Assembly: GCA_020351895.1 (NCBI GenBank)
Contig: CP070672.1
Location: 319,813-330,674, forward strand
DNA: 10,862 nt
Origin: Thermoplasmata archaeon
Lineage (GTDB): Archaea > Thermoplasmatota > Thermoplasmata > GCA-020350865
Direction of reading: 5' to 3'
Positions 1 through 5,098 of the stretch are shown here, piece by piece (positions within the stretch are counted from its first letter, which is position 1; the number at the start of each line of letters is the position of its first letter). The notes under the pieces were generated by a model. It was not told where the DNA came from, searched no databases, and saw nothing but the letters and a program-made list of their open reading frames with translations. Made by a program: the position numbers and the translations under genes.

Positions 1-293
1 ACATCACGCAACCAGGAGATACTATTTTTGTCTATAATGGTACCCAACCAACCTCGAACCAAACCATCACCCTCCATCCAGGCTGGAACATGGTAGGCTA
101 TCCATCCCTTTCAAGCTACAACAGAACCCAAGGATTTAACAACATCACATTCGGCCAGGAGGTTGACCTCATCCAATGGTATGACGTTCAGACAAAAACA
201 TGTCATGATATGAATGAGAACGATTATTTTATCCCAGGAAGAGGATATTGGATCCACGCCAAAGTTAATTGTGAGTGGGAAGTTCCTTTGTAA
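1..293 (+). CDS. 3' end of a secreted protein with the two-part GWN C-terminal domain (5' truncated)
   Basis: Only the last 96 codons are present; the frame is open from base 3 and ends at TAA. What remains is the second half of a domain that also closes three other proteins in this window. It has an ITQPGDTIF strand, an NGT sequon, PGWNMVGYPS, FGQEVDLIQWYD, GRGYWIHAK and a terminal CEWEVPL. The preceding module lies outside the window, so it could be a beta-helix, a phosphoesterase or something else. By analogy with the complete relatives, the protein is probably exported and extracellular, and the domain may serve attachment or binding; that role is inferred. One difference from the relatives is a Cys (TKTCHD) where two of the others have Trp (QTWHD, QTWYD). 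A GC-rich intergenic repeat begins about 25 bases after the stop. The family placement is certain from the alignment; the function is not known. Confidence 0.85.
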   Translation, partial: ITQPGDTIFVYNGTQPTSNQTITLHPGWNMVGYPSLSSYNRTQGFNNITFGQEVDLIQWYDVQTKTCHDMNENDYFIPGRGYWIHAKVNCEWEVPL

Positions 294-317
294 AGGGGTG
301 CCGCATCCCCCCACCCT

Positions 318-409
318 CTCAACCCCCACCTCCGCGCTCACCACACAGCCAAGCTGCACCTACCGCCCAAACCCTTCAAGCGCAGGGTCGGCACAGGGCA
401 ACAAGAAAG
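318..409 (+). repeat. GC-rich intergenic repeat, copy A (right end decayed)
   Basis: The left half matches the copies at 978, 2257 and 4938 almost base for base, including CTCAACCCCCACC, then CCGCGCTCACC at 332-342, then AAGCTGCACCTACCGCCCAAA. Similarity weakens after about 368, and the right inverted end GGTGAGCGG seen in the other copies is absent. The copy lies between two convergent genes (stops at 293 and 439) and fills most of that spacer. It is much richer in G+C than the surrounding genes. Confidence 0.75.
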
Positions 410-438
410 AGTGGATATGGGATATAGTATGTGGCTAA

Positions 439-894
439 TTATTCGATTCTGATGACTAGCCTCTTTGACTGATGAAGTAGATATCGATTCTCCCCCATAA
501 TCTCTAAAAGCTCCATATTGAAAAGATGTTCTCCTGGTTCAAGGTCTCGATTTATCTCTATAGAATCATTGACCTCTTCCCCTGGTTTAAGAGTTTTAGT
601 AAGTTCATAAAGTCTCTCTACCCTATTAGGGCCTATAACGAGATCTATACATATCAAATATTTCTCCAAAGAAAGGTTTGAAGCTTCATTGTTTTTTATA
701 TAATAGTAAAGAATTATTGTTTCCTCAACAGAATATACCTTTGCATCAGAGGTCAAATCGATTGTCACATTTGGTTCGGATGTATGGCCTCCATTCCCAT
801 TGTCTTCAGTAAAGAAAATTAAATAACTCGTAATAATGGCGGTTATAACAATTATAACACCAATCGCTAATGGTATTTCCTATTGTTTCCCCAT
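439..894 (-). CDS. Small membrane-anchored protein with extracytoplasmic Ig-like domain; in-frame TAG at codon 5
   Basis: The minus strand shows GGGAGG, six bases, then ATG at 894-892, encoding M-G-K-Q followed by TAG (882-880). The same frame then continues without a break to TAA at 439. Directly after the TAG comes a hydrophobic segment (codons 8-28: LAIGVIVIIVTAIITSYLIF), then an acidic Gly/Asn linker (TEDNGNGGHTSEPN). A soluble domain of about 108 residues follows, with alternating beta-strand character and a LKPGEE...LEPGEH pattern. This resembles small Ig-like (BsuPI/CARDB-type) extracytoplasmic domains, though I cannot name the family. No ATG, GTG or TTG lies between the TAG and GTG 768, so starting at 768 would lose the membrane anchor while keeping the soluble domain. 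Either the TAG is read through (for example as pyrrolysine), or it is a nonsense mutation or sequence error. The gene is divergent from the MNT-HEPN pair and convergent with the partial gene on the left. Confidence 0.7.
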
Positions 895-900
895 ATATAT

Positions 901-906
901 CCTCCC
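901..906 (-). promoter_or_regulatory. Shine-Dalgarno site for the minus-strand membrane protein
   Basis: The minus strand reads GGGAGG followed by ATATAT and then ATG, a six-base spacing. This is a strong ribosome binding site, and it fixes the start at 894, upstream of the in-frame TAG. It contrasts with the NosD-like genes, which have no such site before their starts. Confidence 0.65.
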
Positions 907-930
907 ACCTTAAAGAAGATGGTCTTGGGA

Positions 931-945
931 CCTAATATAATTATG
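931..945 (-). promoter_or_regulatory. Putative TATA box for the minus-strand gene
   Basis: The minus strand reads CATAATTATATTAGG. A box centred near 938 would place transcription start near 911, giving a short leader that just includes the GGGAGG site. This rests on sequence resemblance and spacing only. Confidence 0.45.
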
Positions 946-977
946 TGAAAATCTTCGTTTTTTATGCTAAACAAGCC

Positions 978-1075
978 CCACCTCCGCGCTCACCACACAG
1001 CAAAGCAGCACCTGCCGCCCAAATCCATCGAGCTCAGAGTTACCACAGATCTAAAGGATAAGGGAGGGTGAGCGG
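978..1075 (+). repeat. GC-rich intergenic repeat with inverted ends, copy B
   Basis: This is a full copy with CCGCGCTCACC at 984-994 and GGTGAGCGG at 1067-1075, which can pair as a 9-bp stem with a two-base bulge. The flanking CCACC and GGTGG could extend the stem. The core is one base shorter than in copies C and D (93 versus 94 from TCCGCG to GCGG). It lies in the 249-base spacer between two divergently transcribed genes, between their two promoters. Apart from this copy and the promoters, I see nothing else in that spacer. Confidence 0.85.
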
Positions 1076-1109
1076 TGGCAAATACTTTCATCCTACCCCC
1101 AGAATGAGA

Positions 1110-1118
1110 TTAATATAC
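1110..1118 (+). promoter_or_regulatory. Putative TATA box for the MNT-HEPN operon
   Basis: TTAATATAC lies about 33 bases before ATG 1144, the same spacing as at the NosD-like genes, and suggests a leaderless or nearly leaderless transcript starting at 1144 or 1147. A competing box, AGTAATAAATACC at 1192-1204, has suitable spacing for the alternative start at 1228. Confidence 0.45.
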
Positions 1119-1143
1119 CTAAATCGGCTAATTGCATTGAGGA

Positions 1144-1815
1144 ATGATGGATGTTTTTTCGAAAAATCGATGTATGCATCGAAAAATCGAAAGTAATAAA
1201 TACCAGGTAGATATCTATGTTAATTCAATGCTTGAAAGAATTCTCGGTTCACGGTCAAAAATTAGGATCCTTAGAACTTTGTTTAAAAATCCAGAAAGGA
1301 GTTACTCTATGGAGGATATTGTAAAGGATATAGAGATGTCATATGGTACCGTGCATCCTGCAATTCAAGATCTTGTGGAAAGCCGTATAATAGTTACCCA
1401 AAAAATTGGGCGCTCCAATGTTTATAGAATTAATCAGATGCATGTTCTATTCCCTAAAATTCAGGCTCTCTTTAAATCCGAAGCATCTGCTTTCAAGGAT
1501 ATTGCTGTTGAATTTGCAGATAAGGTAAAAAAGAAGGGTATAGAAAATATCATTTTATTTGGTTCTGTTGCACGAGAAGAAGTGAATGAGGTAGGGGATA
1601 TTGACCTTCTTTTCATTCTTACCGATCTAACTGTAACTGAGGAAATCGAAAAATATGCCATGGAATTTCTCGAAAAATATGACATAGTTATTTCTCCAAT
1701 ATTCCTTTCTAAAAAGGAAACAAAAAAAAGAATAAAAGATTTAGATGAATTCATTCTGAGAACTATTGACGAAGGCAAAATCCTATATGGGGAAGACCTA
1801 TGGTTAAAGAAATAA
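1144..1815 (+). CDS. Winged-helix / minimal nucleotidyltransferase (MNT) fusion, likely antitoxin-type partner of the HEPN gene
   Basis: The product is 223 residues long. Residues 29-98 form a winged helix-turn-helix (LGSRSKIRILRTL, SMEDIVKDIEMSYGTVHPAIQDLVESRIIV, and a wing at GRSNVYRI). Residues 115-215 form a nucleotidyltransferase domain with G140-S141 and the metal-binding pair D152/D154 (GDIDLLF). D180 is a candidate third acidic residue. Compared with the usual GSxARG...SDID, the Gly after Arg is Glu and the Ser before Asp is Gly. In known MNT-HEPN modules the MNT protein inactivates the HEPN toxin by adding nucleotides; the HTH domain suggests it also represses its own operon. The stop overlaps the HEPN start by 16 bases. 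The first 28 residues are doubtful because they overlap a cluster of palindromes and repeats. ATG 1228 (MLERILGSRSK) would give a more typical 195-residue protein. Confidence 0.82.
   Translation: MMDVFSKNRCMHRKIESNKYQVDIYVNSMLERILGSRSKIRILRTLFKNPERSYSMEDIVKDIEMSYGTVHPAIQDLVESRIIVTQKIGRSNVYRINQMHVLFPKIQALFKSEASAFKDIAVEFADKVKKKGIENIILFGSVAREEVNEVGDIDLLFILTDLTVTEEIEKYAMEFLEKYDIVISPIFLSKKETKKRIKDLDEFILRTIDEGKILYGEDLWLKK
1155..1190 (+). promoter_or_regulatory. Cluster of palindromes and 20-bp-spaced direct repeats, candidate operator
   Basis: Three overlapping symmetric patterns occur here. TTTTTCGAAAAA is a perfect palindrome (1155-1166). TCGATG-TATG-CATCGA is an inverted repeat (1167-1182). TCGAAAAATCGA occurs twice (1159-1170 and 1179-1190), 20 bp apart, close to two helical turns. 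The 20-base period is not a multiple of three, so it is not a protein repeat. The position at the 5' end of a gene for a winged-helix protein fits an autoregulatory operator; that is inferred. Confidence 0.5.
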
Positions 1816-2186
1816 GGAAAAAAGAAGCATATCAATACTTGAACCAGGCGGAGGAGTTCCTGGCCTCAGCAAGCCAAAACTTTAAGGAGAAAAGGCTCAA
1901 TGCAGCTGGTTTTTCAGCTATCCAATCCATGATTAACGCCAACGATGCTCTCACAATTTATTACCTTGAACGAAGAGCTTCAAAGGATCATCGAGAAGCT
2001 ATAAAACTGCACATTGATGTAGTTAAAATAATAAATGATGGATCTCAAAGGAGCCGATTTAAAGAAGCTATGGATAAAAGAGCATATGTTGGATACCTAG
2101 GTACTCCGATTTCAAAAAAGGATGCTGAGAAGCTACTCAGGTCAGCAAATCAATTTTATATTTGGGTCAGAAAGTATATGAAATAA
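1800..2186 (+). CDS. HEPN-domain protein, putative ribonuclease toxin paired with the MNT gene
   Basis: The product is 128 residues, all helical in character, the usual size of a stand-alone HEPN protein. The likely catalytic motif is R59-A-S-K-D-H64 (R-x4-H; R58 would give R-x5-H), in the HEPN range R-x4-6-H linked to RNase activity. The tyrosine two residues after His in HepT toxins (RX4HXY) is absent; here H-R-E follows. Nucleotide modification at that Tyr, as known for MntA/HepT, therefore could not occur in the same way. ATG 1800 overlaps the end of the MNT gene by 16 bases and has GGGGA about nine bases upstream, so the two are translationally coupled. HEPN proteins beside MNT proteins are common in archaea and in some cases serve as substrate-binding partners, so toxicity is likely but not shown. 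Confidence 0.8.
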   Translation: MVKEIRKKEAYQYLNQAEEFLASASQNFKEKRLNAAGFSAIQSMINANDALTIYYLERRASKDHREAIKLHIDVVKIINDGSQRSRFKEAMDKRAYVGYLGTPISKKDAEKLLRSANQFYIWVRKYMK

Positions 2187-2216
2187 ATCCCCTAATATCT
2201 AAATTAAATCCCCTAA
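2184..2216 (+). repeat. Direct repeat TAAATCCCCTAA, two copies 21 bp apart at the HEPN stop
   Basis: TAAATCCCCTAA occurs at 2184-2195, overlapping the stop codon, and again at 2205-2216. A related AATCCCCTAA follows the phosphoesterase stop at 10361-10370. It may be a 3'-end signal or chance; no hairpin or T-run accompanies it here. Confidence 0.4.
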
Positions 2217-2256
2217 AAACCCCCAATCTAGGATTTCAGATTCTACCTCCCCACAC

Positions 2257-2362
2257 TCAACCCACATCTCCGCGCTCACCACATAGCCAAGCTGCACCTA
2301 CCACCCAAATCCGTCGAGCCCAGAGTGACCACAGATCAACTGGAATGAGGGAGGGTGAGCGG
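2257..2362 (+). repeat. GC-rich intergenic repeat with inverted ends, copy C
   Basis: This is a full copy with the left inverted end at 2270-2280 and the right one (GGTGAGCGG) at 2354-2362. The core from TCCGCG to GCGG is 94 bases, as in copy D, and the two align without gaps over that core with few differences. It occupies much of the 282-base spacer between the HEPN stop and the first NosD-like gene. A possible GTG start at 2355 for that gene lies inside the right inverted end, which argues against that start. The rest of the spacer holds the TAAATCCCCTAA repeats and the NosD promoter. Confidence 0.85.
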
Positions 2363-2436
2363 AAGACCTAAGAAGTTGCGGATGTTTAAAACATTCATAA
2401 AATGGCTGAATACGAGTTGGATAACCAAGGCAAAAA

Positions 2437-2447
2437 GTATATATTTA
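2437..2447 (+). promoter_or_regulatory. TATA-type promoter of the first NosD-like gene
   Basis: GTATATATTTA preceded by a purine run (AAAAA) begins 32 bases before ATG 2469. It matches the position and shape of the boxes before 5099 and 10462. The spacing implies that transcription starts at or within a few bases of the ATG, giving a leaderless mRNA. Confidence 0.6.
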
Positions 2448-2468
2448 CCTTTTCGATTGATTTCATAC

Positions 2469-4922
2469 ATGGCCAGGAGGATAACATCGATTTGCCTGAG
2501 TCTGATTATGATACTTAGTTTCATATTAATTGTGGATGTCACTATGGATTTTACTCTCAAGGTTAAAGGGACGATGCTCTATGTTAACACTACTGGTAGT
2601 GGAGGGGCTTACACTATCATTCAGGAAGCGATAGATAACGCCAGTGACGGGGATACGGTTTTTGTCTATAATGGGACATATTATGAAAATGTAGTGGTGA
2701 ATAAAAGTGTAAATTTAATTGGTATGAATAGAGATAACACCACAATTGACGGGGGTGGAAGTGGAAATGTCGTTAATATTTCTGCTGATTGGGTGAACAT
2801 CACAGGGTTTAGTGTTACCGGAAGCGGATCTACCTTTCCGGAAGCAGGGATTGTATTGTATAAAGTACGTAACTGTAAGCTTTTCAGCAACAACATTTCT
2901 TTGAACAATAAATACGGTGTATATCTTGATTCATCATCGAATAATAATATTACAGATAACATTGTAACAGACAACTGGGGTGGTATTTTACTTTCCTCGG
3001 CACCTGATAACAATATAACATCTAACACAATTTCTTTAAACATGTACGTTGGCATCGAATTTAGTTCATCATCAGAAAACAACGTAAGTGGTAACATTAT
3101 TTTATCGAATAATGGGGTTGGTATGAATTTTCATTCATCATCTAACAACAATATAACCGATAACAATGTTATTTCAAATAACGGTAGAGGCGTCCATATT
3201 TCCACATCATTGAACAACAGTTTGATGAAGAACACTTTCTCCAGTGATGGGCTTTTTATTGGGGGGATTCAAATCTCTCATTTCAATTCTCACAATATAT
3301 TCACCGACAATATAGTAAATGGGAAGCCTTTGTATTTTTACAAGGACATCGACGGCATTAATATCGATGGAATAGAAGTAGGACAGCTTATTCTCGCCAA
3401 TTGCTCGGACATTGAAGTAAGAAACGTGCAAATAGATGATACAGATGTGGGAATCGAGGTTGCTTATTCCACAAATGTAACCATAACTGAGAGCAATATC
3501 ACAGATAACTGGAAGGGTATCTACAGTTATAAATCCTCAAGCAATATAATCAATGATACGATATCATCAAATGGCTTGGGAATCGAGATTTGGCAATCAT
3601 CCGACAACAATATTACATACAATAATGTCTCGTCGAACATAGGAGATGGAGTTTTCCTTTATGATTCTCCCGATAACAGCATCACAAATAACAGTTTCCT
3701 CTCCAATATACATGATGGGATTTCTCTTACTGGTTCACATAGGAATAATATAATTGGCAACAGGATAAATGACAGTGGACATTATGGCATGTATCTTGAC
3801 GGATCACACTGGAACAATATTATGAACAACAATGTGACCTATCAAGAGTATGGAATCTTGCTCTGGTTTTCACATAGAAATAATATAACTGGCAACAGCG
3901 CCTCGAAGAACAAAGACGCAATCTATCTAGCCGCTTCTAATGCTAACAATGTCATCGGGAATGTTGTTTATTTAAATAGTCTACGGGGTGTAAACAACGA
4001 AGGTTCCATTGGGAACACCATCTCGGAAAATATATTTTGGGATAATTGGGAGGGGGTACTTCTCACCTCCTCCAGTGACAACGTTATCAAATGCAATTTA
4101 GTGTATTCTCATGATTGGTTTGGTATTCGACTTACTGTTGGATCATCAAACAATTATGTTTACCATAACAATATGGTAGACAATATAGTAAATGGCCAGG
4201 CATATGAAAATGGCATCAATAAATGGGATAATGGCTATCCCTCGGGCGGTAATTATTGGTCTGACTATGGTGGAGTTGATAACTTTAAAGGTCCTGACCA
4301 GGACATACCGGGCGAAGATGGTATCGGTGATTCACCTTACACAGATATAGACGGTCCTACAGGTGCAAAAGATAACTATCCACTTATGGAACCCTACAAA
4401 CCTTTCGATAACTTTACCATTTTAAAGCAGGGCTGGAATCTCATTTCCATACCGTTGATCCAGGAAGAGCAGAATCTCACAAGGGTCCTTGGTTCCATTA
4501 ACGGATGGTATGATGCGGTTCAAAAGTATGATAACACAGAAACAAACGATCCCTGGAAGCATCAAAAAATCGGCAAACCCGCCGGAAACGACCTAACAGA
4601 ATTAAACGGGACCATGTCCTTCTGGGTCCACATCACCCAGACAGGAGACACAATTTTCCTTTACAACGGCACCCGACCAATATCTAATAAAACCATCCAG
4701 CTTTACCCAGGCTGGAACATGATAGGCTACCCTTCATTGACAAGTTACAACAGAACAATGGGATTGAACAATCTTACGTTCGGCCAAGAAGTAAATTTGA
4801 TACAATGGTATGACGCTTCAATCCAAACCTGGCATGATTTAGGTGAAAAAGATTATTTTGTCCCAGGAAGAGGATATTGGGTTCACGCCAAAACTGAATG
4901 CGAGTGGGAAGTTCCATTGTAA
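2469..4922 (+). CDS. Secreted NosD-like parallel beta-helix protein with GWN C-terminal domain
   Basis: The product is 817 residues from ATG 2469. I chose this start because MARRITSICLSLIMIL aligns with the N-termini of the paralogs at 5099 and 10462 and because a TATA box lies 32 bases upstream; an in-frame GTG at 2355 is inside an intergenic repeat. The order is: signal peptide (1-25); a cap with SGGAYTIIQEAIDNASDGDTVFVYNGTYYENV; then many roughly 22-residue rungs of the SSxNNITxN type (NosD/CASH right-handed beta-helix). An insertion (NGKPLYFYK...GQLILANCSD) sits near residues 283-330. A NYWSDYGG...DGIGD...YPLM linker follows at about 594-640. The C-terminal domain covers 650-817, with halves starting at G655 and G748. 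N-x-S/T sequons are abundant, fitting glycosylation. Such helices usually bind or cleave polysaccharides; no catalytic residues are evident. Confidence 0.88.
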   Translation: MARRITSICLSLIMILSFILIVDVTMDFTLKVKGTMLYVNTTGSGGAYTIIQEAIDNASDGDTVFVYNGTYYENVVVNKSVNLIGMNRDNTTIDGGGSGNVVNISADWVNITGFSVTGSGSTFPEAGIVLYKVRNCKLFSNNISLNNKYGVYLDSSSNNNITDNIVTDNWGGILLSSAPDNNITSNTISLNMYVGIEFSSSSENNVSGNIILSNNGVGMNFHSSSNNNITDNNVISNNGRGVHISTSLNNSLMKNTFSSDGLFIGGIQISHFNSHNIFTDNIVNGKPLYFYKDIDGINIDGIEVGQLILANCSDIEVRNVQIDDTDVGIEVAYSTNVTITESNITDNWKGIYSYKSSSNIINDTISSNGLGIEIWQSSDNNITYNNVSSNIGDGVFLYDSPDNSITNNSFLSNIHDGISLTGSHRNNIIGNRINDSGHYGMYLDGSHWNNIMNNNVTYQEYGILLWFSHRNNITGNSASKNKDAIYLAASNANNVIGNVVYLNSLRGVNNEGSIGNTISENIFWDNWEGVLLTSSSDNVIKCNLVYSHDWFGIRLTVGSSNNYVYHNNMVDNIVNGQAYENGINKWDNGYPSGGNYWSDYGGVDNFKGPDQDIPGEDGIGDSPYTDIDGPTGAKDNYPLMEPYKPFDNFTILKQGWNLISIPLIQEEQNLTRVLGSINGWYDAVQKYDNTETNDPWKHQKIGKPAGNDLTELNGTMSFWVHITQTGDTIFLYNGTRPISNKTIQLYPGWNMIGYPSLTSYNRTMGLNNLTFGQEVNLIQWYDASIQTWHDLGEKDYFVPGRGYWVHAKTECEWEVPL

Positions 4923-4937
4923 AGAGCACCGCATTCG

Positions 4938-5044
4938 CTCAACCCCCACCTCCGCGCTCACCACCAAGCTAAGCTGCACCTTCCGCCCAAATCCATCCAG
5001 CCCAGAGTGACCACAGATCTACAGGAATAAGGGAGGGTGAGCGG
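4938..5044 (+). repeat. GC-rich intergenic repeat with inverted ends, copy D
   Basis: This is a full copy starting CTCAACCCCCACC, with CCGCGCTCACC at 4952-4962 and GGTGAGCGG at 5036-5044. It begins 15 bases after the stop of the first NosD-like gene, as copy A begins 24 bases after the stop of the partial gene. In both places the gene end plus repeat look like one unit. No such copy separates 7945 from 8023 or 10350 from 10462. Confidence 0.85.
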
Positions 5045-5060
5045 AAGTTTCGAACAGAGC

Positions 5061-5073
5061 GGAAGGTATTTAA
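5061..5073 (+). promoter_or_regulatory. TATA-type promoter of the second NosD-like gene
   Basis: GGAAGGTATTTAA has its GTATTTA starting exactly 33 bases before ATG 5099. The ten bases GGAAGGTATT, and the TTA that follow, recur at the same distance before ATG 10462. The purine stretch is a candidate BRE. There is no Shine-Dalgarno before the ATG, which fits leaderless translation. Confidence 0.65.
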
Positions 5074-5098
5074 CTGGTTTTCACAATAACTTTGACTC

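Noticed and set aside
294..318. Rho-independent-like terminator after the partial gene (GGGGTGCCGCATCCCC)
   Set aside because: Only four G-C pairs form cleanly around a large loop and no T-run follows.
214..438. Pro/Thr/Ser-rich reading frame across repeat copy A, and a similar one at 2162-2371
   Set aside because: They overlap the ends of real genes and then the intergenic repeat. The two frames translate the shared repeat differently, so no protein is conserved.
2355..2468. N-terminal extension of the first NosD-like protein from GTG 2355
   Set aside because: The GTG lies inside the right inverted end of repeat copy C, the extension has no counterpart in the two paralogs, and a TATA box sits between it and ATG 2469.
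318..5044. Integron-type attC sites bordering gene cassettes
   Set aside because: The size and cassette layout are suggestive, but the ends lack the GTTRRRY/RYYYAAC core pair, the repeats lie at gene 3' ends in only some cases, and no integrase gene is visible.
318..5044. CRISPR array
   Set aside because: The copies are about 93-107 bp and are 0.6-2.7 kb apart with genes between them, and the spacing is irregular.
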